Source: UBA2040 sp041751955 (GTDB taxonomy: Bacteria; Bacteroidota; Bacteroidia; Flavobacteriales_D; Crocinitomicaceae). Taken from it: a DNA stretch of 64,000 nt. The position numbers and the translations under genes are program-made. The notes under the pieces were generated by a model, which saw only the letters and a program-made list of their open reading frames with translations, searched no databases and had not been told where the DNA came from. Within the stretch, counting starts at the first letter, position 1, and each line of letters begins with the position of its first letter. The DNA lies in contig JBGSIB010000073.1 of assembly GCA_041751955.1 (NCBI GenBank), forward strand, positions 62,001 to 126,000, in the 5' to 3' direction. Shown here in pieces: positions 26,231 through 35,120 of the stretch.

Positions 26231-27499
26231 ATGTTAAAAAAAATACTTTTTTCCTTTTCAATTATTTTTTTCGCGACTCAGTTGAACGCGACTCAAATTC
26301 TCGTTCCTATGGACGATACGCAGACCGACCATTTAAAAGCTTATGGAGTTTCTTTTTGGATTCTTGAAAATGACATCGTTATGGAATGGCTTTTGAATTA
26401 CAGAGGTGGTTCATTCTTATATCCTCATTTGAGCGCTATTGAGGAAGAACTGGTAATTCGAGGAGTTAAATATGAAATTTTAGCCGACGGTCAAGTCAAC
26501 GGAATCAGGTCTCAAATCGGGAATCCAGAAACCAACATGGAAATCGTTCAACTGGAAAAAGCACCAAAAATTGCCGTGTACACCCCCAACGGTAAACAAC
26601 CATGGGATGATGCTGTAACTTTGGTTTTGGATTATGCTGAAATTCCATATGACAAAATTTACGATTCAGCTATCGTCTCTGGTATTTTGCCAAAATACGA
26701 TTGGTTGCACTTGCATCACGAAGATTTTACAGGACAATATGGGAAATTTTATGCTAATTACCGCTCTTTTCCTTGGTATCAACAACAAGTAAAGGATGCT
26801 GAAGCAGATGCCAAAATGTTGGGATTTGCCAAAGTTTCTCATTTGAAATTAGCCGTTGCACAGCGGATTAGAGAATTCGTTTTTGGAGGAGGATTTTTAT
26901 TTACTATGTGCAGCGGCACTGATAGTTTTGACATCGCCCAAGCAGCAGCCAATACTGATATTTGTGAAAGTATGTTTGATGGCGACCCCTCTGATCCGAA
27001 TTGTCAGAGTAAACTCGATTATGACGCTACTTTTGCTTTCAAAGATTTCAAATTGGAACGCAACCCAATGGTTTATGAATACTCCGATATTGACGGGACA
27101 GATTTACATAGATTAAAAGGACTTCGGGAGGCGACGGACAATTTTACTTTGTTTGATTTCTCAGCAAAATGGGATGTTGTACCAACGATGCTTACCCAAT
27201 GTCATGTAGATATCGTTCCTGGATTCATGGGACAAACAACTGATTTCAAAAAAGACTTGATCAAGCCAAATGTTTTGATTTTAGGTGAAAACTTGTCTTT
27301 GGGAACGGCACGCTATATTCATGGCGAAATGGGTCAAGGAACTTGGACTTTTTATGGTGGACACGATCCGGAAGATTATGAACATCGAGTTGAAGATCCT
27401 CCAACCGATTTGAATTTGCACCCAAATTCGCCAGGTTATCGATTGATATTGAATAATATATTGTTTCCTGCTGCGAAGAAGAAGAAGAGAAAGACGTAA
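26231..27499 (+). CDS. Exported conserved protein of unknown function (database label often 'asparagine synthetase B')
   Basis: With the start at 26231 the protein has 422 residues and a signal peptide (MLKKILFSFSIIFFATQLNA). The conserved parts include QILVPMDDTQTDHLKAYGV, LNYRGGSFL, PKIAVYTPNGKQPWDDAVT, a putative nucleophile-like FLFTMCSGTDSFDIA and GTWTFYGGHDPEDYEH near the end. A Cys after a hydrophobic strand together with a late His/Glu region recalls the class I glutamine-amidotransferase fold, but no GATase or synthetase reaction is supported, and asparagine synthetase has no signal peptide. A basic Lys-rich C-terminus (AAKKKKRKT) ends it. Only the export signal and the conservation of the motif set are solid. 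Confidence 0.65.
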   Translation: MLKKILFSFSIIFFATQLNATQILVPMDDTQTDHLKAYGVSFWILENDIVMEWLLNYRGGSFLYPHLSAIEEELVIRGVKYEILADGQVNGIRSQIGNPETNMEIVQLEKAPKIAVYTPNGKQPWDDAVTLVLDYAEIPYDKIYDSAIVSGILPKYDWLHLHHEDFTGQYGKFYANYRSFPWYQQQVKDAEADAKMLGFAKVSHLKLAVAQRIREFVFGGGFLFTMCSGTDSFDIAQAAANTDICESMFDGDPSDPNCQSKLDYDATFAFKDFKLERNPMVYEYSDIDGTDLHRLKGLREATDNFTLFDFSAKWDVVPTMLTQCHVDIVPGFMGQTTDFKKDLIKPNVLILGENLSLGTARYIHGEMGQGTWTFYGGHDPEDYEHRVEDPPTDLNLHPNSPGYRLILNNILFPAAKKKKRKT

Positions 27500-27574
27500 T
27501 TGGAATATAATCTATTTCAAAATTGATTGTTTCAAGCAAAAAAATCAACACATCAAATTTCAAAAATTCGAGAG

Positions 27575-27602
27575 TTTTCGAATTCGAAAAGTTTAAACTT
27601 TT
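27575..27602. repeat. Two overlapping perfect 16-base palindromes between convergent genes
   Basis: TTTTCGAATTCGAAAA (27575-27590) and AAAAGTTTAAACTTTT (27587-27602) are each their own reverse complement and share four A. The location between two convergent stops suggests a bidirectional terminator without GC stem, but a protein-binding site is an alternative. Confidence 0.6.
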
Positions 27603-27635
27603 AAATATTTCGAAACCCTACTGATAATCAAATTC

Positions 27636-28568
27636 TTACGTCTTATTTTTCTTAATTGCTTTTGGCTTAACCTCAAACGTCCAAGCTAAAATCCGTGAGG
27701 TCTTATTCCCTTGTCCCATAGGTATCGTGCGCACTTCTCTTGCTCTACATTTATCTAAAATTACATAGTACGATTTGAGATGTGTCTCTTTGGAAACAAG
27801 CGTTGTGAACCAAGTGACTTGATTTTTATATTTAGCACTTTCATAAATCATGTTCTGAACGAAACGTTTCTCGCCTCCCTCACACCAAAGTTCTTTATGA
27901 ATGCCTCCAAAATTTAATGTCCCTTTTTCGGCCTCATCTTTACCATGTAGATTCTTCAGTTTTCGAACTGTTCCTTTTTTCGCTTCTTCTGCCGATGCAT
28001 GAAAAGGTGGATTGCACATACTGAGCATGAACTTCTCACCTTGTTCAACCACACCTCTGAATACATCGCGCGAATTGGCTTGGAGCCTCAATTCTACATG
28101 TGCAGATAATCCTTCATTCTTCGAAATATTATCTGCGGCAATTTCCAAGGCCTTTTTATCAATATCTGTGGCGACAAAAGACCAATCATATTCGCGAGCA
28201 CCGATGATTGGATAGATACAGTTGGCTCCCGTTCCTATATCCAAAATTTTTGTGGTTTTGCCCGTAGGAATTTTACCGAAACTCAAACTAGATAGTAAAT
28301 CGGCTGCGTAATGAATATAATCAGCACGTCCTGGAATTGGTGGACATAAATTTTCCTCAGGAATTTCATAATAGTCCAAACTGTAATAACCCAGCAACAA
28401 ACTTTTATTCAACAAGCGAACAGCCTCTGGTTGAGTGAAATCAATGGTATCTTCTCCTGCAATATTTTTAATTAAGAACGTTTTCAATTCTGGACAAACA
28501 GCCATTAACTTATCCAAATCGTATCGACCTTGGTGCTTGTTTCTCGGATGAATTTTCGATTTACGCAT
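27636..28568 (-). CDS. rlmF: 23S rRNA (adenine-1618-N6)-methyltransferase RlmF
   Basis: The 310-residue protein follows the RlmF layout: start with HPRNKHQGRYDLDKLM, then IDFTQPEAVRLLNKSLLLGY and PPIPGRADYIHYAADLL. The SAM-binding motif is TKILDIGTGANCIYPIIGA (near residue 107), and the catalytic N6-adenine motif is MCNPPFHAS (near 184). The late part (GGEKRFVQNMIYESAKYKNQ, then TTLVSKETHL) is also conserved. It methylates A1618 in helix 58 of 23S rRNA. A basic tail (KPKAIKKNKT) is normal for RNA enzymes. It is followed downstream on the same strand by 136 bases with palindromes, and lies 71 bases from lhgO upstream, likely one transcript. Confidence 0.93.
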   Translation of the reverse strand: MRKSKIHPRNKHQGRYDLDKLMAVCPELKTFLIKNIAGEDTIDFTQPEAVRLLNKSLLLGYYSLDYYEIPEENLCPPIPGRADYIHYAADLLSSLSFGKIPTGKTTKILDIGTGANCIYPIIGAREYDWSFVATDIDKKALEIAADNISKNEGLSAHVELRLQANSRDVFRGVVEQGEKFMLSMCNPPFHASAEEAKKGTVRKLKNLHGKDEAEKGTLNFGGIHKELWCEGGEKRFVQNMIYESAKYKNQVTWFTTLVSKETHLKSYYVILDKCRAREVRTIPMGQGNKTSRILAWTFEVKPKAIKKNKT

Positions 28569-28639
28569 GTGTAAATGGGAATATTATAACTGCACTTCTC
28601 ACCGCGAATCGGTATTTCGACAAATGCTGTAGTGGAAAA

Positions 28640-29848
28640 TTACAAACCAAATTGTTTCTCAACCTCGTGAACGATATAATTACCGATGGCCAAAGAAGCC
28701 GTAGCTGCTGGACTTGGGGCGTTCAAAACGTGAATTGAATTTCCTTCATGTACAATTTTAAAATCGTCGCGTGTATCGCCATCTTGTCTCAATAAAAGTG
28801 CTCGAACTCCCGAACGACCGGGTTTAAGGTCCTCCATTGTCAAATCAGGAACCATACGTTGCAGGGTTTTCAGGAAGAGTTTTTTCGAAAATGCACGTCT
28901 GTACTCGTTGATACCAAATGACATATTACTGAAAAACAGTTTCCAAGTTCCTTTATAGGTTAACGCATCCCACGTATCTCTCCAAGAAAAATCTGTTTTA
29001 CCATAACCCTCACGTTTAAAAGTGAAAACAGCGTTGGGTCCACACTCAATTTCTCCGTCTGTCATGCGTGTAAAATGCACCCCCAAGAATGGAAAATCCG
29101 GATTAGGAACTGGATAAATAAGATGTTTTATTTTGTGATGACCTTTTTCAGTCAATTCATAGTAGTCCCCTCGGAAACCAACGACTTTTTCTTTTATCGC
29201 TACACCGTCTTTCTTCGCTAAACGGTCAGCTTGCAATCCTCCACAGAACACTAAATATTTAGCTTCAAAATCTCCTTTATTGGTTTTCAAAGTACTGAAA
29301 TCGCTCGATTTTTCAATACCTGTGACTTCATGCTCCAAATACAATTTACTTTCAGAATTAATAGCCAAACCCAATTCTACCATTTTTGCAGTCGCTGCTC
29401 GAAAGTCAATAATGCCTGTACAAGGCACTTGCAATCCTGCAATTCCAACACAATGAGGTTCAATTTCTTTAATTTCTTCCGGTCCGATTTTGCGTAAGCC
29501 TTCAATTTTATTTTCAAGACCTGTTTGATAAATTTTCTCTAGAAAGGGCAATTCCTTTTCATCGGTAGCCACTACAATTTTTCCGCAAACATCATGGTCT
29601 ATTCCATATTTCTTTGCAAAAGCGACCAATTCGTGACGACCTTCAATGCAATTTCTTGCCTTTAAAGAACCAGGTTTGTAATATAAACCTGAATGAATCA
29701 CTCCCGAATTGTGTCCAGTTTGGTGATCCGCCAACATATTCTCTTTTTCGAAAAGAGCAATTTTCAAATTGGGGTATTTTAGTTGTAACTTATAAAATGT
29801 TGCTGCCCCAACTATTCCTCCACCAATCACTGCAATGTCGTATCTCAT
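28640..29848 (-). CDS. lhgO: L-2-hydroxyglutarate oxidase
   Basis: This 402-residue FAD protein has the dinucleotide-binding motif GGGIVGAATFYKL at its N-terminus (residues 9-21), followed by LFEKENMLADHQTGHNSGVIHSG (start LFEKE), the signature of LhgO/L2HGDH. Further conserved parts are PCTGIIDFRAATAKM, PNPDFPFLGVHFTRMTDG and the end block RSGVRALLLRQDGD / VLNAPSPAATASLAIG. It oxidises L-2-hydroxyglutarate to 2-oxoglutarate, feeding electrons to quinone, and removes a side product of malate and lactate dehydrogenases. A minus-7-like box (TATTTTTG on the minus strand at 29870-29877) lies just upstream. Confidence 0.93.
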   Translation of the reverse strand: MRYDIAVIGGGIVGAATFYKLQLKYPNLKIALFEKENMLADHQTGHNSGVIHSGLYYKPGSLKARNCIEGRHELVAFAKKYGIDHDVCGKIVVATDEKELPFLEKIYQTGLENKIEGLRKIGPEEIKEIEPHCVGIAGLQVPCTGIIDFRAATAKMVELGLAINSESKLYLEHEVTGIEKSSDFSTLKTNKGDFEAKYLVFCGGLQADRLAKKDGVAIKEKVVGFRGDYYELTEKGHHKIKHLIYPVPNPDFPFLGVHFTRMTDGEIECGPNAVFTFKREGYGKTDFSWRDTWDALTYKGTWKLFFSNMSFGINEYRRAFSKKLFLKTLQRMVPDLTMEDLKPGRSGVRALLLRQDGDTRDDFKIVHEGNSIHVLNAPSPAATASLAIGNYIVHEVEKQFGL

Positions 29849-29881
29849 TTCCTTTATTTAATCGGCTACAAAAATACAAAA

Positions 29882-31585
29882 CTAATAGACGAGGTAAACG
29901 GGAATAACACGAAAACTGGGTTCAAAATAATCGCTGCGCTGATAAATAAAATACAATTGATCCCATTGACTCTTGGCAAAATGCGAATCGTCCATCCGTT
30001 TGGCCATGAACTCCGCCTTCAATTTTTCATCTGTGCGCAAAAGTTCCGCTGCTATATCTTCAAAAACATAGGACGAAAAATATTCTTTTTCACCCATATA
30101 GCCATCAAAGAAATTCCAGGCAAAATAACTATCCTCGGTTTGAGCAAATAAAACAGATTGAAGAAAGAAACTGTTTTTCTGTTGCGCGGGGATAATGTAA
30201 TCGCCGGCCTTCAATTTTATATCTTTTTTCAAAAGCTCAACCTCGGTAACCGAATGAATGAAATGATTTTCATAAGGTTGATTTGGGCTTTTGAAACTTA
30301 CTATCTTTTGCAACTGCGCTTCGATGACTTGCTCAGCCTTTACCTCAGTCATTTCTATTGAATTAGCCTTCAAACGATCTATAACATTTTGAGCTTGTGC
30401 CCCAACAACATAATATTTCGGTAAACTCACGGAATCTCTGGCTGTATGCGTTTGAAAATAAGGTATTTTCTTGGTCCAAGGTGAATTTCTATCGTAATAC
30501 AAACGCATCATACCCGTGAATTCGCTCGGTTTATACTTGGCCTCAAAGCCCTTGAAAGTAATGCTATCCGCAGCAGTTTTGTCCAACTCAAAATTAAAAA
30601 AATGATGGGTTTCACTTTCCTGAACGACTTGTGCGTCATTTCTTGCCTTTTCAATCGCGACTCTTTCTTTTATGCAATAATCCAGCATCGATTCGAAAAA
30701 ATCTAAGGTAGCTTGAACCCGCTGAGGAAATGGTTTTAACATATGGGTTTCAACTGTAAAAGAAAATGTATTGAAGAGCGAAGCGTATCCCATGGCATAG
30801 CGCGGTAAATCATTAAAGGCTTGAATCCCGTCGTCAGGCGTATCTTTAACCAAATCAATATAAGGAACCATGTCTATCCCTTTTTTTTCAAGGTCTTTGT
30901 GAATGGCCGGTATCATTTTACAATAAGTCTGATCTTCCATACTTGGCGTTAATCGCTCCTTCAAAGGTGAAATCAATGTTAAAACATGCTGATAATCAGC
31001 ACCATTTGTCACGTGATTATCAATAAACACATCCGGTTTCAATCCATGAAAAATCTTAGCAAAAGTGAAAGCGTTTTTCGAATCCATTTTGATAAAGTCA
31101 CGATTCAAGTCCAAATTTTGTGCATTCCCTCTAAATCCGTATTCTTCTGGACCATTTTGATTCGCTCTACTCGTGCTTGAACGTGTCATCATACCACCAA
31201 TATTGTAGGCTGGAATAAATGCTAAAACAGGTAAATCTTTCGTTTTCTTTCCCTTTTCAATCCAATTTTTCGTCCAAATGAGCATGGCATTTATCCCATC
31301 TGGTTCCCCCGGATGAATAGCATTATTGACCAAAATAGTTGTATTTTCTCTCGCTTTTTCAAAAGTTTTAAGCGAATCACCCGCTCCGTTAATGATGAAA
31401 ACATATATCGGCAATCCATAATCTGAAGGGCCCATGGAATACAATTCGATTTCAGTATGTGCATCTGCCCATTGAGAACATTGTTCGATAATTTCTGGAT
31501 ATGTCGGGCTCGCATTGCCATCCCATTGAGCAGAAGCAGAAATTGATAGCGACAATCCAATAAAAAGAAAAAGTAGGTTTTTCAT
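29882..31585 (-). CDS. Exported M14-family zinc carboxypeptidase
   Basis: The 567-residue protein has a signal peptide (MKNLLFLFIGLSLSISASA). Catalytic M14 features are the zinc motif NAIHPGEPDGI (His and Glu, near residue 93), the third zinc ligand in FIDNHVTNGADYQHV, the substrate arginine region around RSSTSRANQNGPEEYGFRGN (start RSSTSRANQ) and the catalytic glutamate in TFTVETHMLKPF (near 280). About 280 further residues form a beta-rich C-terminal domain (EYFSSYVFEDIAAELLRTD) typical of large Bacteroidota M14 peptidases; there is no T9SS tail. It would cleave C-terminal amino acids or peptidoglycan peptides in the periplasm. Its start is 58 bases from the divergent trmD. Confidence 0.9.
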   Translation of the reverse strand: MKNLLFLFIGLSLSISASAQWDGNASPTYPEIIEQCSQWADAHTEIELYSMGPSDYGLPIYVFIINGAGDSLKTFEKARENTTILVNNAIHPGEPDGINAMLIWTKNWIEKGKKTKDLPVLAFIPAYNIGGMMTRSSTSRANQNGPEEYGFRGNAQNLDLNRDFIKMDSKNAFTFAKIFHGLKPDVFIDNHVTNGADYQHVLTLISPLKERLTPSMEDQTYCKMIPAIHKDLEKKGIDMVPYIDLVKDTPDDGIQAFNDLPRYAMGYASLFNTFSFTVETHMLKPFPQRVQATLDFFESMLDYCIKERVAIEKARNDAQVVQESETHHFFNFELDKTAADSITFKGFEAKYKPSEFTGMMRLYYDRNSPWTKKIPYFQTHTARDSVSLPKYYVVGAQAQNVIDRLKANSIEMTEVKAEQVIEAQLQKIVSFKSPNQPYENHFIHSVTEVELLKKDIKLKAGDYIIPAQQKNSFFLQSVLFAQTEDSYFAWNFFDGYMGEKEYFSSYVFEDIAAELLRTDEKLKAEFMAKRMDDSHFAKSQWDQLYFIYQRSDYFEPSFRVIPVYLVY

Positions 31586-31632
31586 ATCTTTTTTTTTAAG
31601 ACCTTAAAAGTAAACAATTTAGAATTTGCTCG

Positions 31633-31640
31633 TAAATTTG
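31633..31640 (+). promoter_or_regulatory. Minus-7 box TAAATTTG in front of trmD
   Basis: Matches TAnnTTTG and ends 3 bases before the trmD ATG at 31644. If used, the mRNA would be leaderless. A TTG at the expected upstream distance is not clear. Confidence 0.45.
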
Positions 31641-31643
31641 CGC

Positions 31644-32318
31644 ATGCGAATCGATATCCTCACTTTACTTCCCGAATTATTGGAAGGGCCTTTTTCTGTT
31701 TCTATCATGAAAAGAGCACAAGACAAAGGTTTGGTAGAAATTCAAATGCACAACATTCGTGATTATTCGACCAATAAGCACAAAAATGTAGATGACTACC
31801 AATACGGCGGTGGTGCTGGAATGGTGATGAGCATAGAACCTATTGCCGCACTAATCGATAAGCTCAAAGCCGAAAGAACATATGATGAAATTATTTACAT
31901 GACTCCTGATGGTGAAGTGCTTGAGCAAAGTGATTGTAACAATATGTCCTTGCAAGAAAATTTGATGATTCTATGCGGACATTACAAAGGTGTTGATGAA
32001 AGAGTACGTGAAATGTACATTACGAAAGAAATTTCGGTCGGTTCTTATGTGCTTTCTGGAGGAGAACTAGCGGCCGCAATTGTTGTAGATGCTGTTGTTC
32101 GTCTTTTACCCGGCGTGCTCAATGACGAAACTTCAGCACTAACCGACAGTTTTCAAGACAATTTACTTTCACCACCGGTATACACCCGTCCTCCAGAATA
32201 CAAAGGAATGAAAGTGCCCGAAGTCCTGTTGTCAGGTGATTTTAAAAAAATTGATGCCTGGAGAGAAGACCAAGCTTTGAAACGAACGCAAGAAAGAAGA
32301 CCTGACCTTCTGGATTAA
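31644..32318 (+). CDS. trmD: tRNA (guanine-37-N1)-methyltransferase TrmD
   Basis: The ATG at 31644 gives 224 residues beginning MRIDILTLLPELLEGPFSVS, exactly the usual TrmD start; an upstream TTG would add six unlikely residues. The SPOUT knot signature is present: DDYQYGGGAGMVMSIEPI (near residue 50), LMILCGHYKGVDERV (near 110) and ISVGSYVLSGGELAA (near 130). The C-terminal helical domain ends WREDQALKRTQERRPDLLD. It makes m1G37, which prevents frameshifting. In many bacteria it sits in rpsP-rimM-trmD-rplS; here it is 28 kb from rpsP-rimM and is followed after 10 bases by tsaC. Confidence 0.98.
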   Translation: MRIDILTLLPELLEGPFSVSIMKRAQDKGLVEIQMHNIRDYSTNKHKNVDDYQYGGGAGMVMSIEPIAALIDKLKAERTYDEIIYMTPDGEVLEQSDCNNMSLQENLMILCGHYKGVDERVREMYITKEISVGSYVLSGGELAAAIVVDAVVRLLPGVLNDETSALTDSFQDNLLSPPVYTRPPEYKGMKVPEVLLSGDFKKIDAWREDQALKRTQERRPDLLD

Positions 32319-32328
32319 AAATAATACG

Positions 32329-32880
32329 ATGTTAGAAAAAGCAATAGAAGTCCTCAATGCGGGAGGAACAATTTTATATCCTACCGATACAATTTGGGGA
32401 ATTGGCTGCGATGCCACGAATGAAGAGGCTTGTCAAAAAGTTTATGGCATAAAAAACAGACCCGAAAACAAAAGTTTTGTGTTGCTCGTGGACAGCTTCC
32501 GTATGGTGGAGCATTATGTTCCTGAATTTGCCGAGGTAATATATGATTTAGTTGATTTATCGGTAAAACCACTCACCATAATCTATCCATCCGCTCGACA
32601 ACTAGCACCTAGCGTTTTAGCATCCGATGGAACTGTTGCCATTCGTATTACAAAAGATCCGACTTGTTTGAAATTAATCCGAGGCATGCGAAAGCCATTA
32701 GTCAGCACTTCTGCTAATAGCAGTGGCGAAGAATACGGGAAAACCTTTCAAGAAATTTCAGATCAAATTAAAAAAGGTGTTGATTTCTGTCTTGAAGAAA
32801 GAACGACTGAAGTATTGGAAACACCTTCGCAAATTATTAAAGTGGATTTGGATGGAGGCGTGAAGATTATCCGTAGTTAA
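32329..32880 (+). CDS. tsaC: L-threonylcarbamoyladenylate synthase (TsaC/YrdC family)
   Basis: The 183-residue protein is a single YrdC domain: GGTILYPTDTIWGIGCDATN (near residue 13), then KNRPENKSFVLLVDS, TIIYPSARQLAPSVLASDGTVAIRI (start TIIYPSARQ) and the SxAN-type motif KPLVSTSANSSGEEYG (near 120). It makes threonylcarbamoyl-AMP from threonine, bicarbonate and ATP for t6A37 of ANN-decoding tRNAs. The Sua5 domain is lacking, so this is the short TsaC form. It follows trmD by 10 bases; both products modify position 37 of tRNA, so their co-transcription has a functional reason. Confidence 0.95.
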   Translation: MLEKAIEVLNAGGTILYPTDTIWGIGCDATNEEACQKVYGIKNRPENKSFVLLVDSFRMVEHYVPEFAEVIYDLVDLSVKPLTIIYPSARQLAPSVLASDGTVAIRITKDPTCLKLIRGMRKPLVSTSANSSGEEYGKTFQEISDQIKKGVDFCLEERTTEVLETPSQIIKVDLDGGVKIIRS

Positions 32881-33050
32881 TTTTTTACTGTAAAAAAAAG
32901 AGAATTGTAGAAGACTATCCCATTGAAACGGTCAAGCCAAGCAGTCATCAATTCAAAAGGAAATGGGTAACCTTTTCTTTAAATTTAAGAATAATCTTTC
33001 ACTACAATTATTCCTTCGTTCAAGTGATTTCCAATTGTTTATCTGCTCTC

Positions 33051-33081
33051 TTTGCTCCCTCCCACAATCTCATTATCTTTG
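33051..33081 (+). promoter_or_regulatory. Promoter of cca (TTTG-N19-TATCTTTG)
   Basis: TTTG (33051-33054) is followed after 19 bases by TATCTTTG (33074-33081), one of the best consensus matches in the window. It lies 9 bases before the ATG at 33091, so the frame's upstream TTG at 33052 is part of the promoter, not the start codon. Confidence 0.8.
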
Positions 33082-33090
33082 CACCCGAAA

Positions 33091-34515
33091 ATGAATTACG
33101 CACAAAATCTTCAGCATCCTGTTTTTAAAGTCGCTTCGCAAATTGTGACCGAAAACAACTTGGAAGCTTATGTAGTAGGTGGCTTTGTTCGTGATTTAAT
33201 TCTAGAGCGTCCCTCAAAAGACATCGATATCGTTGTGGTTGGCAATGGACTCGACCTTGCTAAACTTTGCGCAGAAAAACTTCGGGTAAAAAAAGTATCT
33301 CTTTTTCAGCGATTTGGAACAGCGCAATTCAAATACAAAGATTTGGATATCGAATTCGTTGGAGCAAGAAAAGAGTCCTACAGAAGCGACTCCCGTAAAC
33401 CAATTGTGGAAGATGGCACTTTGGAAGACGACCAAAATCGTCGCGATTTCACCATCAATGCTATGGCCATTTCCTTGCACAAAGACAACTTTGGAGAATT
33501 GATTGATCCATTCAACGGATTAAATGATTTGGAAAAAGGGATTCTTCGAACACCTTTGGCCCCAGAGAAGACCTATTCAGATGATCCGCTGCGCATGATG
33601 CGTGCTATACGTTTTGCGTCGCAGTTGGATTTCAAAATTGAAAATTCCAGTTTACAAGCCATTAAAGACAATGCCGATAGACTTAAAATCATTTCCATGG
33701 AGCGCATCATGGATGAATTGAACAAAATAATTCTCAGTCCAACACCATCGAGAGGTTTCAAATTGGCTTTTTCAACTGAATTATTGCACCAGTTCTTTCC
33801 AGAATTAGTTGCATTGCAAGGAGTTGAAAATATCAATGGAAAAACCCACAAAGACAATTTCTATCATACTTTAGAAGTTCTAGACAATATTTCAGAAAAC
33901 ACCGATAACTTGTGGTTGCGATGGGCTGCCATACTGCACGACATAGCCAAAGCACCAACTAAAAGATTGGATCCTGCTGCGGGATGGACATTTCACGGGC
34001 ACGAAGAAATGGGAGCGCGAATGACACCCAAATTGTTCAAACGTTTTAAACTTCCTTTGGATCATAAAATGAAGTATGTCCAAAAATTGGTGCGTCTTCA
34101 TTTACGTCCAATTGCTCTGGTAAAAGATCATGTTAGTGATTCGGCTGTGCGACGATTACTTTTCGAAGTGGGTGACGATATCGATGATTTGATGACGCTC
34201 TGCAACGCCGATATTACCTCCAAAAATGAAATGAAAGTCAAGAAATTCAAAAAGAATTTCGAAAGCGTTTTACAGAAGTTAAGAGATATCGAACAAAAAG
34301 ATCATGTCAGAAATTTTCAACCACCTATCAGTGGAGATTTGATCATGAAAACTTTTGACCTCCAACCTTGCGCTCATATTGGGAATATAAAAATGCAAAT
34401 CAAAGAAGCCATTCTCGAAGGTCAGATTCCAAATGAATTTGAACCAGCCCATGATTTGATGCTTCGTCTTGGCACGGAATTAGGTTTGAAAGTAGCTAAG
34501 GCTGAGACTAAATAG
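33091..34515 (+). CDS. cca: CCA-adding tRNA nucleotidyltransferase / poly(A) polymerase-type, with HD domain
   Basis: The ATG at 33091 gives 474 residues. The nucleotidyltransferase core begins AYVVGGFVRDLILERPSKDID, with the G-G-x-V-R-D motif and the catalytic D-x-D in DIDIVV; RRDFTINAMAIS and DPLRMMRAIRFASQLDFKIE (start DPLRMMRAIRFAS) follow as in class II CCA enzymes. An HD phosphohydrolase domain (LHDIAKAP near residue 295) and a C-terminal RNA-binding helical part complete it. It adds CCA to tRNA 3' ends, and the HD domain may remove 2',3'-cyclic or 2' phosphates. A promoter lies directly before it. The preceding 210 bases after tsaC hold no gene. Confidence 0.95.
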   Translation: MNYAQNLQHPVFKVASQIVTENNLEAYVVGGFVRDLILERPSKDIDIVVVGNGLDLAKLCAEKLRVKKVSLFQRFGTAQFKYKDLDIEFVGARKESYRSDSRKPIVEDGTLEDDQNRRDFTINAMAISLHKDNFGELIDPFNGLNDLEKGILRTPLAPEKTYSDDPLRMMRAIRFASQLDFKIENSSLQAIKDNADRLKIISMERIMDELNKIILSPTPSRGFKLAFSTELLHQFFPELVALQGVENINGKTHKDNFYHTLEVLDNISENTDNLWLRWAAILHDIAKAPTKRLDPAAGWTFHGHEEMGARMTPKLFKRFKLPLDHKMKYVQKLVRLHLRPIALVKDHVSDSAVRRLLFEVGDDIDDLMTLCNADITSKNEMKVKKFKKNFESVLQKLRDIEQKDHVRNFQPPISGDLIMKTFDLQPCAHIGNIKMQIKEAILEGQIPNEFEPAHDLMLRLGTELGLKVAKAETK

Positions 34516-34528
34516 CCGAATAATATTG

Positions 34529-34536
34529 TAACTTTG
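34529..34536 (+). promoter_or_regulatory. Minus-7 box TAACTTTG upstream of the pRiA4b ORF-3-like gene
   Basis: Matches TAnnTTTG and lies 30 bases before the ATG at 34566, just after the end of cca. Confidence 0.45.
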
Positions 34537-34565
34537 CAGCTCCTCAAAAGGACATTGGTAATTAC

Positions 34566-35120
34566 ATGAAAGGATTAAAGTTTAGAATACTGCTGGATAG
34601 CGCTGAAAACCACGAAGTTTTCCGTGATATCTTGATCAATAGTAACGATACATTTGAGGTATTTTATCAGTCGATTTTACACGCTTTTGGATTCAATGGA
34701 AAAGAAATGGCCTCTTTTTATGTCTCAAATGAAGATTGGGATAAAGGCCACGAAATCAGCTGGATGGACATGAGTTACGACGAAAATGACCATCCCGATC
34801 ATTTGCCCTCGGTAATGGCCAAAGCGCAATTGAAAGATTTTATTGAGGAACCTGATCAAAAATTCATTTTGGTATATGACTTCCTGAGAATGTGGATATT
34901 CCTTATTGAAATGATTGGTTACAGCGATGATGTTCCTGAATCACCTCAAGTTATTTTGGCTATTGGCACAGCACCTGAAGAAGACTCAAAACCTATTTCT
35001 GAAGAAATTTTAGGAGGTGATTTTGATGATGACGATGATGACGACGACTTTGGTTTTGATGACCTTAGCGATGGATTTGACGAAGAAGATTTTAGCAATT
35101 TTGACGATTTCGAAATTTGA
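34566..35120 (+). CDS. Plasmid pRiA4b ORF-3-like protein with very acidic C-terminus
   Basis: Residues 1-125 of this 184-residue protein match the PRiA4_ORF3 fold: KGLKFRILLDSAENHEVFRD, DTFEVFYQSILHAFGFNG, ASFYVSNEDWDKGHEISW and FILVYDFLRMWIFLIEMIG. The family occurs as an accessory gene of IS1096-like elements and, chromosomally, across Bacteroidota; its biochemical function is unknown. The tail (145-184) is almost pure Asp/Glu/Phe with eight consecutive Asp, and is probably disordered. The stop overlaps the start of the following methyltransferase by one base (TGATG), so the two are translationally coupled. No transposase or inverted repeats are near it, so it is not part of a mobile element here. 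Confidence 0.75.
   Translation: MKGLKFRILLDSAENHEVFRDILINSNDTFEVFYQSILHAFGFNGKEMASFYVSNEDWDKGHEISWMDMSYDENDHPDHLPSVMAKAQLKDFIEEPDQKFILVYDFLRMWIFLIEMIGYSDDVPESPQVILAIGTAPEEDSKPISEEILGGDFDDDDDDDDFGFDDLSDGFDEEDFSNFDDFEI

Noticed and set aside
34566..35120. Possible mobile element because of the IS1096-associated domain
   Set aside because: No transposase, inverted repeats or target duplication near; the gene is coupled to a methyltransferase.
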